Below the pieces are notes generated by a model. The model saw only the letters and a list, made by a program, of their open reading frames with translations. It made no database searches and was not told the DNA's origin. Shown here one piece after another: positions 52,353-62,382 of a stretch of 64,000 nucleotides of DNA. The position numbers were made by a program, and so were the translations under genes. Numbering within the stretch: the first letter of the stretch is position 1; each line of letters opens with the position of its first letter. The DNA lies in NCBI GenBank assembly GCA_041398785.1, contig JAWKUA010000016.1, positions 1 through 64,000 of the forward strand. Reading direction: 5' to 3'. Origin of the DNA: Planctomycetaceae bacterium. Lineage in GTDB: Bacteria > Planctomycetota > Planctomycetia > Planctomycetales > Planctomycetaceae.

Positions 52353-53975
52353 TCACGACCCGCGAGTCGGACGTCGCTCGGCCAGGCTTCGGCGGCTGTC
52401 TTCGGCGACGTCCGGCTGGCGCACGAAAAGTGCCAGAGGAAACGGACCACCGAAGCTGATGACTTCCCGCAATTCCCAGCCGCGAACCCGCATCGACAGC
52501 AGCCAGTCGCGTCTGAACAGGTGCGAGTACACCCAGATCCGACTGACGGATGCGTCGATGTTTTGCAGCGGCAGTCCCGACTCGTACAGGTCGTGACGGC
52601 GCAGCGGCGGACCGCTGATAACCCGGCCTTCCCGTCCGACATACCGACGGAACCACAGCCGGTCGAATTCATTGCCGTCGTCCCACATATCGATCCGCTG
52701 AGCGACGAACGCGTCGTTGTCGTTCCAGCGATCACGGATCGTCGCACTGATTTCCGCGTAGTCGGTACCGGGAAGCGGCTGCGACGACAACACGTTCGCG
52801 GCGGCCGCCAACGTCGCGAAAGTCGCGACGCCCCGTGCCGGCAGCCGGCCGGCGAATGTCGAAAGCAGCAGGACGATGACGGGCAGGTGCAGCCACGCTC
52901 CCGCGATGGCATACCGAGGCCAGAACGCCTTCTGCGACAGCACCGAATGCAGCTGCGCGAACGGAAACCCGGCCAGCAGGATCGCAATCGCCACTGTGCC
53001 GAACAGCATCGCACGTTCGGCAACTGAATGGCCGGCAACGCGAAGTTCCCTGCCCGACCGCCACATTCGAACAGCATACGCTGCGACGAACGCATACAAC
53101 GGCAGATACAGCGGCCAGGAACTTCCAATGCCCGGAAACGTCAGATCGGAAAAGATTGCCGCCGACGCCGACACGAAGTAGCCGCGGAAATCGTCGATGC
53201 GAACGATGGAATAGGCACCTTCCAGCTTTGCGTAAAACAGCGCGACGGGAACGACCGGCACGGTCAGGGCAGCGATCGCAAAGTTCAGCTTCAGCCAGGC
53301 GGCTATCGTTGTCCGACGATGTCGCAACAGCGCCAGCCAGACGATCTGGTCCACCAGCAACACATGAATACCGAAGAAATGCACCCAGGGTAAAGCAACG
53401 CCGGACCCCGCCAGCAGCAGCCGGTTCCTCAATGTGTCGTTTTCAATGAACCGCATCCACGCCAGACAATGAAGGCTGGCAAAGAACGTCAGCGGCGCGT
53501 ACGGCAGGCACTGAAAACCCAGTTCCAGCATCGCGGGGTTCAGAGCCATCGCAGCCAGCAGCAGGCCGCGGCAAACAAGGTCCGGGCACAGACGCACCAG
53601 GACGCGACTCCAGATCAGCACACTTCCGACGGAGAAAAGCAGGCAGGGCAATCGCAGTACCCAGTCGGGCGAAGCAGAATCGGCGAAGCTGCCGACCAGC
53701 AGTCTCAGCAGCGGCGGGTGCGATGATCCGGGAGCAAACAGCCCGTCCACCGGTCCCAGATCAACGGCGTGGACGAACAGCAGCTCGTCGCACAGCAGCC
53801 CCGTTGTTGTCGCCCGAAGCAGTAGCAGTGCCAGCGTTGCTAGCGCCGCGACGATGGTGACGCAGCGAAAGTCTGAAGTGGCTGTGCCGTCGAACGCAGC
53901 GGATCGGTCGCCTGACGCGGCATCGATCCGCGCATTCGGGACGGCAGATCGATTGCCAACATTGCTGGTTTCCAT
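52353..53975 (-). CDS. GT39-like polytopic membrane glycosyltransferase
   Basis: A 540-residue membrane protein with about ten hydrophobic helices. The first external loop carries LLCDELLFVHAVDLGPVDGLF followed by GSSHPPLLRLLVG, the layout of GT39/ArnT-like enzymes, where an acidic residue in this loop is catalytic. The C-terminal 110 residues are soluble. It probably uses a polyprenyl-linked sugar, perhaps supplied by the GT2 encoded three genes downstream. The ATG at 53975 is preferred over a TTG at 54005. It is 199 bases upstream of the epimerase genes and likely heads their transcript. Confidence 0.75.
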   Translation of the reverse strand: METSNVGNRSAVPNARIDAASGDRSAAFDGTATSDFRCVTIVAALATLALLLLRATTTGLLCDELLFVHAVDLGPVDGLFAPGSSHPPLLRLLVGSFADSASPDWVLRLPCLLFSVGSVLIWSRVLVRLCPDLVCRGLLLAAMALNPAMLELGFQCLPYAPLTFFASLHCLAWMRFIENDTLRNRLLLAGSGVALPWVHFFGIHVLLVDQIVWLALLRHRRTTIAAWLKLNFAIAALTVPVVPVALFYAKLEGAYSIVRIDDFRGYFVSASAAIFSDLTFPGIGSSWPLYLPLYAFVAAYAVRMWRSGRELRVAGHSVAERAMLFGTVAIAILLAGFPFAQLHSVLSQKAFWPRYAIAGAWLHLPVIVLLLSTFAGRLPARGVATFATLAAAANVLSSQPLPGTDYAEISATIRDRWNDNDAFVAQRIDMWDDGNEFDRLWFRRYVGREGRVISGPPLRRHDLYESGLPLQNIDASVSRIWVYSHLFRRDWLLSMRVRGWELREVISFGGPFPLALFVRQPDVAEDSRRSLAERRPTRGS

Positions 53976-54216
53976 GAGAGCCGCGAGCCAGGGCAGGGGA
54001 AGCAACGCGCCGTCCCGCAGACCGCAGAAGCAGACAAATGACGACGGCGACTGAGTGCAGGGCTGAACGCAGAACAGTGTCCTCAGGTTCAGACTAGCTT
54101 CCCGTGGTTCAGCGGCTTTATGACGCGCGGGAAAAGAGGTCGCGGCATTCGCGACAAGGAGCGGACAATTCCGGATTCAACGGTTCTCGGGACCGGACGC
54201 GCTCGGTGTTTCGCAG

Positions 54217-54402
54217 TTATTTCTTGCGAAGGCAGTCCATCGCCATGTAGGCCGTCATCGCACCGGCGATCAGAAACACGATGTCGAGCACCATCTGGCC
54301 GCCGAACGGGAAGCTGAAGATCATGTCGAGGATGCAGAGCACGGCGATCAGGGCAACGATCGCCAGTGAGGCAAACACGAAATACTGTGCGGTACCTGAC
54401 AT
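54217..54402 (-). CDS. Small two-helix membrane protein
   Basis: A 61-residue protein that is almost entirely two hydrophobic helices (about 7-27 and 35-55) ending in the basic tail RKK. GGAG lies 9 bases before the ATG, supporting translation. I recognise it only as the kind of short, conserved hypothetical membrane protein common in planctomycete genomes. It stands alone between two - strand genes. Function unknown. Confidence 0.7.
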   Translation of the reverse strand: MSGTAQYFVFASLAIVALIAVLCILDMIFSFPFGGQMVLDIVFLIAGAMTAYMAMDCLRKK

Positions 54403-54637
54403 TCAAACAACTCCGGCCGGCGTTACAGCGAGGGCGATCAGCGAGCCTGAGAGTATAGAACAGCCTGGAATCATGATGCCAGCAGGATTTGCGAAGCGGC
54501 TGGTGAGCATTGCGGCTTTGGTCCGCCGATTTCCGATCACGGCAGGAAGCGGGACTCTGCTGCCGGCGCAGATCCGGCGCGTTTCGTGCAATCGTTCGAA
54601 TCGGAACCGGCCCCGGTGATCCGTCATCGCCGGCGAC

Positions 54638-56302
54638 TCACGCAGCGTTCTGCTGCGACTGGCGCTTCGGCAGACGAACACGGAACAGGCTGCCCTGTCC
54701 CGCTCCCGCGCTGATCGGATCGATCGTGCCATCGTGGTCTTCGACAATCCGATGCGTGATGCTGAGACCCAGGCCGGTTCCCTGACCGGTTTCCTTAGTC
54801 GTGTAGAATGGTTCGAACAGGTTTCGAATGGTGTCCGTCGACATTCCGGAACCGTCGTCCTGGACTTCGACAATGACCCAGTCGATCTGTTCGAGAAGCC
54901 GGATTTCCACGTGTCCGCCCGGCTGTGTTGCCTGAAGCGCGTTGGCGACAAGATTCAGCACGACCTGTTTGATCTGCGAACCGTTGATTTCCACCATCAG
55001 CGGCTCGACGCGTTCAAACGTGATCGTGCGATCGCGGTAGCGGTCCATCGGTCGGATGATGGCCAGCACTTCGCCGACAATTCGCGTCAGATCGTCCATC
55101 GCCTTTTCAGCGTTTTCACCGCGGGAGAAGTTCAGAATCCGTGCGGTGATTTCTCCGCAGCGACGCGACTCCCGCTGAATCATGGACAGCCTGTCGAACA
55201 TTTCCTTTTCGTCCGGGTGGCCGGGATCGACGACGTCATACAGGCGGTTCTGCAGAGACTCTGCCGCCATCGTGATTGCCGACAGCGGGTTATTGATTTC
55301 ATGGGCGACACCGGCGGCCAGGAACCCGATCCCCGCCAGTCGCTCCGAACGAATCAGTTGCCGGCTGCGTTCTTCGACCTTGGCCTGCAGCGATTCTTCG
55401 GACTGCTGAAACCGGTCCGCCATGCGATTGACGTTTTCCGTCAGGTTGGCGAACTCATCATTCCACCGAGAAACCGAAGGGATCCGATAGCCGATATCTC
55501 CGTGACCGATCCGCGACGCTCCCCTGGCGATCGTCCGCAGCGGCTGAGAAATCCAGCGAAATCCAAACAGAATCGTGATGCCATAAAGCGCGACCGCGAT
55601 GGGCGTGAGAATCAGAATCAGCTTCAGCAGGCGTTCCGATCGTCGGCGTTCACGTCCCAGCGACGAAAGCACCTGGCTGGAATCATGAAACGCCGGCAGC
55701 GTGCTGAGCGTTCTGCGAATTTCGGAATTCAGCCGCGACGCTTCGATGATGACGGCCCCGAATGTCTCGGCAACCGTGTCCGCGGCGACAGCGTTCGATG
55801 GACGGGCGCCTGGCGAACCAGCGTTCGGCGAACCAGCGTTCGGTGCGACATCGGCCGGATCGGGTCCGGGCTGCAGTGCCTGCTGAAGCTGACGCAGTTG
55901 CACCAGATCTCGTTCGACCAGCAGCAGCCGTGAATAGATCAGGCCCTGCTGTCGAAACATCTCCGGCGTCTGATCGATACTTTCCAGTTTCCGCCGAAAT
56001 TCCTGGAACTCATCTTCCGCGGCAACAATCCCGGCGTGGTAGTCGTGTCGCAGTTTCTGGAGAGCATCCGGATTCTTCAGATTCAACTGAGCGTTCAGAT
56101 TCAGCGTGTCCGGAATTCCCGCGACGACTGCCATCAGACGATCGCGGTCAGGCTGGCGGAGCAGCAGTTCCTCCAGCTCCGCGACGGCGTCCTGATGCCA
56201 GACAAGCCCGACAATGCCGGCGGCGGCCATCACCAGCATCAGCGTCAGCGCAATGGTGAAGCCTGTCACCAGCCGTCGTCGAATGCTGCGAAGAAAGAAC
56301 AC
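54638..56302 (-). CDS. Membrane sensor histidine kinase
   Basis: A 554-residue kinase. One N-terminal helix (about 12-35), a sensing region rich in helices (about 40-225), a second helix (about 235-255), a HAMP linker, then a dimerisation domain with the phospho-accepting His in GVAHEINNPL. The ATP domain has the N box NLVANALQAT, G1 DDGSGM, F box FEPFYTTKE and G2 GTGLGL. A 15-base tandem duplication at 55813-55842 gives NAGSPNAGSP in the sensing region. No response regulator is encoded nearby. The start is a GTG at 56302 with GGAGGT directly upstream; the open frame to 56530 is not supported. Confidence 0.92.
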   Translation of the reverse strand: MFFLRSIRRRLVTGFTIALTLMLVMAAAGIVGLVWHQDAVAELEELLLRQPDRDRLMAVVAGIPDTLNLNAQLNLKNPDALQKLRHDYHAGIVAAEDEFQEFRRKLESIDQTPEMFRQQGLIYSRLLLVERDLVQLRQLQQALQPGPDPADVAPNAGSPNAGSPGARPSNAVAADTVAETFGAVIIEASRLNSEIRRTLSTLPAFHDSSQVLSSLGRERRRSERLLKLILILTPIAVALYGITILFGFRWISQPLRTIARGASRIGHGDIGYRIPSVSRWNDEFANLTENVNRMADRFQQSEESLQAKVEERSRQLIRSERLAGIGFLAAGVAHEINNPLSAITMAAESLQNRLYDVVDPGHPDEKEMFDRLSMIQRESRRCGEITARILNFSRGENAEKAMDDLTRIVGEVLAIIRPMDRYRDRTITFERVEPLMVEINGSQIKQVVLNLVANALQATQPGGHVEIRLLEQIDWVIVEVQDDGSGMSTDTIRNLFEPFYTTKETGQGTGLGLSITHRIVEDHDGTIDPISAGAGQGSLFRVRLPKRQSQQNAA

Positions 56303-56306
56303 GCGG

Positions 56307-56312
56307 ACCTCC
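56307..56312 (-). promoter_or_regulatory. Ribosome binding site deciding the kinase start
   Basis: GGAGGT on the - strand, 4 bases before the GTG at 56302. It shifts the start 76 codons downstream of the longest open frame. Confidence 0.65.
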
Positions 56313-56553
56313 GTGTCGGCGCGGCCGCAGTCAGGGATGACTCCGCGGACTGGGGTACCTGCGGCCGGAATGGAGTCGCAGTTTAGTGACCGTCGAAATT
56401 CCTTAACAGACCGGATGTCGGCAGATTCCGCCGGTCCATGGACCTCCGTCAGCAGTCTGTGAATTGCCGCTCGCGGCAGTGCTGTGTCACCACTGCATGG
56501 CTGAGCTGTGTGGCACTGGCTGTGCCACACATCGAAACATGTTGGCCACGGCG

Positions 56554-57918
56554 CTAATCGCGTGCGGACGGCCGGTGACCGCGGGTCTGAGCGTACAGTT
56601 CGCGCATCAGCAGATCGATGGCTTTCGCGCGCAGTTGCAGGCAGCGCCCCTTCTGATTCTGCTGCAGCGCGGCCAGAGCCTGGCGATTCAGAACGCTGAG
56701 TTCATCCAGATCCACGGTCCAGCCGTTGTCGTAGCAGGCCTGAGTCAGATCGCTTTGCGTTTCCGACAGGATCTCCAGCAACTCCAGGGACAGCTCCGCC
56801 GTCGCGCGACGATAGGGGGACTTTTCTTCGGGAATCTGACTTTCGGCCAGAGTCGTCCGCTGTGACTCGGACAGTGAGAAGTCGGTGTCATCGTCTGCCT
56901 GACGCCGGGTGCCGGCAACAATCAGTCGGACAAAGCCCAGAATCAGTGCTGCTGAAATCATCACCAGTCCCAGGCCGCGGCGCTGGTCGGTCAGCAGAAA
57001 CATCAGCCCGAACGAAGACAGGACCACGAACACCAGCAGTGACAGCAAACTCATCAGCGATCGCTTCGGCTTCGGCTCCGAGGCCGGCTCGATCACCGCC
57101 GTCGGTCGGGTGAGCGGCGTCGCGGGTTCGGGGTCCACGACCGGACCGTCGATCTTCGGATAGTCCTGCACATGAGTAATCACGACGGTGGTGTTGTCGG
57201 AACCGCCCCGGCAGTTGGCCAGATCGATCAGCAGACGTGACGATTCGGCCGGCGGAAGGTTCCCGACGATGGCACCGATTTCGCTGTCAGTCACGTGCCC
57301 GGTCAGGCCATCGGAACACAGGAGAAACGCGTCTCCCTTTTGAATGCTGAATGGCCCTTCCACGTCCACGGTGACGTTTTCGTCGGGGCCCAGACATCGG
57401 GTAATCACATTGCGGGGATGCAGCAAATCCACGTTTTCCATGGTCGCCCGGCCCTGACGTATCATTTCCCACTGCAGGCTGTGATCGAACGTCAGTTGCT
57501 CAATCAGACCGTTGCGAACGCGATAAACGCGACTGTCTCCCACCTGTCCCACGTAGGCTCCCTGCGGCGTCAGTGTCAGCACGCTGCAGGTCGTGCCCAT
57601 GTCGGCGAACTCGGGGTTTTCGCGGGCCTTTGTGTTGATCGCACGGTTGGCCGAGTGAATGGCGCCTCGCAGGCGTTCCGGCAGGACGTCGGTGTCCATC
57701 TTAAAATAAGCGTGCGGCAGCGTCTCAATCGTGATGCGGCTTGCCAGGTCGCCAACTGAATGACCACCCATTCCGTCGGCGACGACAAACAGATGACCGC
57801 AGGTCGCCCATTCGTCGAAGCCCGTACTGAGGCGGACGGAAAGTGCGTCCTGGTTCGCGGCTCTGCGCATTCCGACGTCCGTGCGGGACGCGTATTGAAC
57901 CAGTGGCTGAACGCTCAT
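56554..57918 (-). CDS. PP2C-family serine/threonine phosphatase with membrane helices and C-terminal extension
   Basis: A 454-residue protein phosphatase. Residues 1 to about 250 hold the PP2C core with metal-binding motifs VADGMGGHSVGD, GDSRVYR, CSDGLTGHV and GGSDNTTVV. A Pro-rich linker leads to two adjacent membrane helices (about 290-345), and the last 100 residues form a helical domain of unknown function. Such bacterial PP2C enzymes usually counter Hanks-type Ser/Thr kinases, which are numerous in planctomycetes; none is encoded in this window. It lies 251 bases upstream of the histidine kinase on the same strand. Confidence 0.92.
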   Translation of the reverse strand: MSVQPLVQYASRTDVGMRRAANQDALSVRLSTGFDEWATCGHLFVVADGMGGHSVGDLASRITIETLPHAYFKMDTDVLPERLRGAIHSANRAINTKARENPEFADMGTTCSVLTLTPQGAYVGQVGDSRVYRVRNGLIEQLTFDHSLQWEMIRQGRATMENVDLLHPRNVITRCLGPDENVTVDVEGPFSIQKGDAFLLCSDGLTGHVTDSEIGAIVGNLPPAESSRLLIDLANCRGGSDNTTVVITHVQDYPKIDGPVVDPEPATPLTRPTAVIEPASEPKPKRSLMSLLSLLVFVVLSSFGLMFLLTDQRRGLGLVMISAALILGFVRLIVAGTRRQADDDTDFSLSESQRTTLAESQIPEEKSPYRRATAELSLELLEILSETQSDLTQACYDNGWTVDLDELSVLNRQALAALQQNQKGRCLQLRAKAIDLLMRELYAQTRGHRPSARD

Positions 57919-58335
57919 TCTGATTGACCCGGACGCGGCCAGAATCCCGGACTTGCGTCCGGCAAAGTGTGGAAGTCTGCACCGCTAATTCCCGGAACCG
58001 CAGTGTCCGGGGGAACTCAAGTGACGGGCAGTGTACCGGGTGCGGAGATTCACGCAAATCGCTCGCCGGATTGGTGTTGAATGCACAGACCCCGCAGCCG
58101 GTCAGGCGGCGCCGCGGGAAGATGTCAGAATCGCGTCGATCGATCGATGACCGCGCGGTACGCGGTTCCTGCACAGTCACCCGCAGACGGATCACCCGCT
58201 CCTCCCCACGCGCTTAACAGCCGCGAATCTGACCTTTTAGCGAATCCGGCGGATCGCGTACGATCCCCTCCCGCGTTTGGCGGTCTTTTCGTCCGGAACC
58301 CGCGGAACATTCGTTTCGACTGCTTTCTGAATGTC
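57919..58335. other. Divergent intergenic region
   Basis: 417 bases between the phosphatase (-) and the PEGA lipoprotein (+). An open frame from 58081 merely extends the lipoprotein frame upstream without homology. No hairpin, repeat or convincing promoter is seen. Confidence 0.4.
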
Positions 58336-58737
58336 ATGTCCATACGCCTCCTGCTACCGGCATTTGTGATTCTGCTGCTGCAGATCGGCTGCGTTCACCG
58401 GCGCGTGACGATTCATTCGGATCCGCCGGGAGCATTAGTCAAGGTTGACGGTCGAGATATCGGCTACACGCCCGCTTCCGTCGATTTCACGTACTACGGC
58501 ACACGCGAAGTTCAGTTGCTGAAGGACGGATTTGAAACGCAGACGCAACTGGTCGACATCAACGCTCCGTGGTATCAGAAATTCCCGCTGGACTTTTTCA
58601 GCGACAACTTCCTGGGAACTCACGTCCGTGACCACCGGCGGATTCAGATTCAGATGCGGCCGAAACAGGTGGACAATCCGACGAATCTGATTCAGCGAGG
58701 CCGCTCCCTGCGCAGCGAAGCGACGCACGGACTGTAG
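58336..58737 (+). CDS. PEGA-domain lipoprotein
   Basis: A 133-residue exported lipoprotein. The signal ends in the lipobox LLQIGC (lipidated Cys at about residue 18), followed by a PEGA domain: VTIHSDPPGALVKVDGRDIG, then TPASVDFTYYGTREVQLLKDG. PEGA domains are surface or periplasmic modules that probably bind other envelope components. The frame is open upstream, but the ATG at 58336 gives a complete signal peptide. No strong ribosome binding site is visible. Function unknown. Confidence 0.85.
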   Translation: MSIRLLLPAFVILLLQIGCVHRRVTIHSDPPGALVKVDGRDIGYTPASVDFTYYGTREVQLLKDGFETQTQLVDINAPWYQKFPLDFFSDNFLGTHVRDHRRIQIQMRPKQVDNPTNLIQRGRSLRSEATHGL

Positions 58738-59085
58738 CGCGACGGACACGCGGATCCTGCGGCAACCGTCGGCCAGCCGACGTCGATGCACCGCAGGGTT
58801 GCGGGGCGACCGCCGGTTCGCCCGCCAAGTCTCAACCGTGCGACTTTGCTTCTTTCCACTGTCCCGCTTCCATGCCCGGCCTTAGACTTCCGCACAAGCG
58901 TCTGCGGAATTCGTGCCTGTCAGCGTCACGGCAGCCGCCACGGCAATCATCGCCGGCGCCCTGACGTCCCGCGAAACCGGGAACGTGACACCGCAGGATC
59001 GTTGCCTGACAGCGAACTCGCCGGCAATGTTCACACGCCACTCGTCACCAGCCACTTCGCCGTTTCGAATCCCCAGACTGTCGCA
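58738..59085 (+). other. Intergenic region before the MFS gene
   Basis: 348 bases between two + strand genes. The MFS reading frame is open back to 58786, but the translated stretch is proline- and arginine-rich without any membrane segment or family similarity, so I treat it as non-coding. No terminator hairpin was recognised. Confidence 0.4.
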
Positions 59086-60537
59086 ATGATCGCCCGCGCT
59101 CCTTCCGCTGATCGCTCTGAAGCGCTGCGACGAAATCTGCTGGCCATGAGCGCAGACGGATTCGCGTTCAGCATCATGGTGGGAATCGGGGAAACCTATC
59201 TTCCGGCGTTTGTGCTGTCGTCCGGAAAAGGCGAACTCGCCGCCGCACTCATCGCGACGGTGCCGATCCTCGCGGGCAGCCTGCTGCAGCTCGTCGCACC
59301 GACCGCTCTGCGATACATGCAGTCGTATCGGCGATTCGTCGTGCTGACAGCGGCGCTGCAGGCCGGCAGTCTGCTGGGACTGATGCTGACCGCCATTCGC
59401 CCGCAACTGCCGACGTGGACCGTGTTCCTGTTTGCAACGCTTTACTGGGCGGCCGGCCTGTCGACGGGACCCGCATGGAATACCTGGGCCGAAGAACTGG
59501 TTCCGTCAAGCCTGCGAGCCGGCTTCTTCGCGCGGCGCGGACGTCTGAGCCATTTCGGGGTCCTGCTGGGGCTCGTCCTGGGCGGCGTGCTGCTGAAATT
59601 TTCGACGTCGCTGTCAAATCCGCTGCTGGTATTCGCATGGCTGTTCGGCATCGCGGCCGCGTCGAGATTTGTTTCGGCGGCGATGCTGGCACGGCAGTCA
59701 GAAGGCTCGAACGACCGCACCGCCGTCCCCAGGCTCAGGCGAACCGGTCCGAACGTCGAATCGATCGGGATGCTGAACCGGTTGAAAACCTCCGGTCCGG
59801 CTGAACGCTTCATTCTGTATCTGGTGACCGTTCAGACTGCCGTGTACATCGCCGGCCCCTACTTCACTCCGTACATGCTGGGAACACTGAAGCTGTCGTG
59901 GATCGACTACATGATCCTGCTGTCACTGTGTTTCATCGGAAAGATGCTGGCTCTGCCGTGGGCCGCGAAACTCGCGAATCGCGCCGGAGTCAATCGGCTG
60001 ATGTGGATCGGAGGCCTGGGAGTCATCCCCACCTCGGCGCTGTGGATGATTTCGCAGACGTTCTGGAGTCTGGCCGCATTTCAGATCTACAGCGGGCTGG
60101 TCTGGGCCTGCTACGAACTATCGATGCTGCTGCAGTTCTTTCGTCAGATTCCCATCGAACGGCGCGTCCGGGTGCTGACGATCTACAACCTCGGAAACTC
60201 AGCCGCGATGGTGCTCGGTTCGCTGATTGGTGCCGTGTTTCTGTCGCTGCTTGGCCGAAACGGGTCCGCCTATCTGATGCTGTTCGGGTTTTCGTCGGTG
60301 GCTCGTCTGGCATCGCTGCTGCTGATCCCGGGACGACGAGCGGTTGTTCAGTCGACCGTGCAGTCGACAACGTCGGCGCTGCGGGTACTCGTCAGCCGCA
60401 CGATCGCCGTGCGACCAATGGCCGGTTCGCTGGAACGACCGGTGCTGCCGGCGTTCGACCGTGACGCCGAGGCTGCTCCCGAAGACCACGCCGATTCCGA
60501 CATCGCTGAACCAAACACGACCCGCGCCGCGTCGTAA
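59086..60537 (+). CDS. Major facilitator superfamily transporter
   Basis: A 483-residue membrane protein with about 11-12 hydrophobic helices in two halves joined by a polar loop near residues 200-235. The FARRGRLSHFGVLLGL segment between helices matches the cytoplasmic loop seen in this MFS subgroup. It probably exports or imports a small solute; the substrate is unknown. The last 70 residues are polar and lack structure. The ATG at 59086 is the first that gives a normal cytoplasmic N-terminus. It is followed 151 bases later by a sulfatase on the same strand. Confidence 0.85.
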   Translation: MIARAPSADRSEALRRNLLAMSADGFAFSIMVGIGETYLPAFVLSSGKGELAAALIATVPILAGSLLQLVAPTALRYMQSYRRFVVLTAALQAGSLLGLMLTAIRPQLPTWTVFLFATLYWAAGLSTGPAWNTWAEELVPSSLRAGFFARRGRLSHFGVLLGLVLGGVLLKFSTSLSNPLLVFAWLFGIAAASRFVSAAMLARQSEGSNDRTAVPRLRRTGPNVESIGMLNRLKTSGPAERFILYLVTVQTAVYIAGPYFTPYMLGTLKLSWIDYMILLSLCFIGKMLALPWAAKLANRAGVNRLMWIGGLGVIPTSALWMISQTFWSLAAFQIYSGLVWACYELSMLLQFFRQIPIERRVRVLTIYNLGNSAAMVLGSLIGAVFLSLLGRNGSAYLMLFGFSSVARLASLLLIPGRRAVVQSTVQSTTSALRVLVSRTIAVRPMAGSLERPVLPAFDRDAEAAPEDHADSDIAEPNTTRAAS

Positions 60538-60688
60538 TGACTCGCGCGAGCCGTCGCGGACGTGAGCCGGATGGTGGGAGAAGACGTTCGGACTTGGTAT
60601 CGTCGAGGCGTGACCTCCGAACTCGCACGCGCCGCAGCGCGAACCAACGCCGGTGTTGCGTTTCACGTCGCCATTCGAAAGGGATCCC

Positions 60689-62296
60689 GTGACACTGCGA
60701 ACTCACCTGACGCTGGCGGTGACGACCGCCGCTGTGACGTTATCGGCGTTTTCCGCAATTGCCCACGCCGATCCGTCAAAGCGCCCGAACGTGCTACTGG
60801 TCCTGGCCGACGACCTCGGCTACTCCGACCTCGGCTGCTACGGCGGTGAAATCAGCACGCCGAACCTGGACAGTCTTGCAGCCAGCGGACTGCGGTTCAC
60901 TCAGTTCTACAACACGGCCCGCTGCTGGCCGACGCGTGCCGTGCTGATGACCGGCTACTATGCTCAGCAGGTCAACCGCGACGCGCTGCCCGGCACGGGT
61001 GGCGGCGGCGGCAGCGGAAACCCGCGGCCGGAATGGGCTCGCCTGCTTCCGGAAATGCTCAAGCGCGCGGGATACCGTTCGTACCACTCCGGCAAATGGC
61101 ATCTCGACGGCATGCCGATCGCCGGCGGATTCGATCGCAGCTATCTGCTTCAGGATCAGGGCCGGTTCTTCAATCCGCAAAGACACTGGAAGGACGACAG
61201 GAAACTGCCTGCCGTGGAAATCAGCAGCGGATTCTATGGAACAACGGCAATCGCCGATCACGCCATCGAATGTCTGCAGGGACATGCGTCACAGCACAGC
61301 GATCAGCCGTTCTTTCACTATCTGGCGTTCACGGCTCCGCATTTCCCGCTGCAAGCGCTGCCCGAAGACGTCGCGAAGTACAGAGACCGTTATCTTGAAG
61401 GCTGGGAAGTTGTTCGCGCAGAACGCTGGCAGCGCCAACAGGAAACAGGACTGCTGGACGGCACGCTGTCCGAAGTCGAACGCGATCTGGGACCGCCGTA
61501 CGATTTTCCTGAACACCTGAAAATCCTCGGAAGCGGCGAAGTCAATCGCCCGCTGCCGTGGGATTCACTGACGGACGGCCAGAAAAGGTTCCAGGCCACA
61601 AAAATGGCGCTGCACGCCGCGATGGTGGACCGGCTCGATCAGGAATTCGGTCGAGTTCTGCAGCAGCTCAAACAAATGGACGCGTTCGACAACACACTGA
61701 TTTTCTTCCTGTCAGACAACGGAGCCAGCGCGGAAATCATGGTCCGTGATGACGGCCACGACCCGGAAGCCGAGCCGGGTTCGGCACAGACGTATCTGTG
61801 TCTCGGCCCTGGATGGTCGACGACCTGCAACACTCCGTTTCGTCGGCACAAGACGTGGGTCCATGAAGGCGGGATTTCCACACCGCTGATCGTACACTGG
61901 CCCGCCGGAATCGCCGAAAAAGGCGAACTGCGAACAAATCCCGGACACGTGATCGACATCGTTCCCACAATTCTCGACGTCTGCGGAACGAAGCCAATCG
62001 ATGAGTGGAACGGCAAACCGGTTCCTGCAGCGCCCGGAATGAGTCTGCAGCCTGCCCTGGCACAGGATGGTTCGGTCGAACACGAATTCCTGTGGTGGCT
62101 GCATGAAGGAAACCGAGCCATTCGAGTCGGCGACTGGAAACTGGTCGCCGCGAAGAACGATCCCTGGGAACTCTACAACCTGAGCACCGATCGCGCCGAA
62201 CAACACGACGTGGCCGCCGAATTCCCCGATCGCGTCGCGGAGCTGGACGCGCTTTGGAACGGCGCCATGAGTGAATTCAAAGCACTCAGGGAATAA
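60689..62296 (+). CDS. Formylglycine-dependent sulfatase
   Basis: Hydrolyses sulfate esters, probably in the periplasm. The 535-residue product has a signal peptide (cleavage near AIAHA), the N-terminal metal motif LVLADDLGYSDLGCYGG, and the modification site CWPTRAVLMTG, in which Cys79 would be converted to formylglycine. SGKWHLDG and the late SDNGAS complete the active site. The core is CxPTR, a variant of CxPSR accepted in many planctomycete enzymes. The start is a GTG at 60689 with AAAGGG 5 bases upstream, which gives an intact signal peptide; the GTG at 60653 does not. The natural substrate is unknown. Confidence 0.93.
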   Translation: MTLRTHLTLAVTTAAVTLSAFSAIAHADPSKRPNVLLVLADDLGYSDLGCYGGEISTPNLDSLAASGLRFTQFYNTARCWPTRAVLMTGYYAQQVNRDALPGTGGGGGSGNPRPEWARLLPEMLKRAGYRSYHSGKWHLDGMPIAGGFDRSYLLQDQGRFFNPQRHWKDDRKLPAVEISSGFYGTTAIADHAIECLQGHASQHSDQPFFHYLAFTAPHFPLQALPEDVAKYRDRYLEGWEVVRAERWQRQQETGLLDGTLSEVERDLGPPYDFPEHLKILGSGEVNRPLPWDSLTDGQKRFQATKMALHAAMVDRLDQEFGRVLQQLKQMDAFDNTLIFFLSDNGASAEIMVRDDGHDPEAEPGSAQTYLCLGPGWSTTCNTPFRRHKTWVHEGGISTPLIVHWPAGIAEKGELRTNPGHVIDIVPTILDVCGTKPIDEWNGKPVPAAPGMSLQPALAQDGSVEHEFLWWLHEGNRAIRVGDWKLVAAKNDPWELYNLSTDRAEQHDVAAEFPDRVAELDALWNGAMSEFKALRE

Positions 62297-62305
62297 CGGG
62301 GAACC

Positions 62306-62345
62306 AATCTCAAATCTGGAATCTCGAATCTGAAATCTCAAATCT
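62306..62345. repeat. Short AATCT tandem repeats
   Basis: Six copies of AATCT spaced every 7-8 bases lie between the sulfatase stop and the ABC ATPase start. The array is imperfect (variants of AATCTSRA) and has no dyad symmetry. Confidence 0.6.
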
Positions 62346-62382
62346 CCTGCCTCAAACCTCAGGTCTCCAGCGACAATTCCCA

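Noticed and set aside
54734..55933. 399-codon open frame on the + strand
   Set aside because: Shadow of the histidine kinase, whose H, N, G1, F and G2 boxes lie in order on the - strand.
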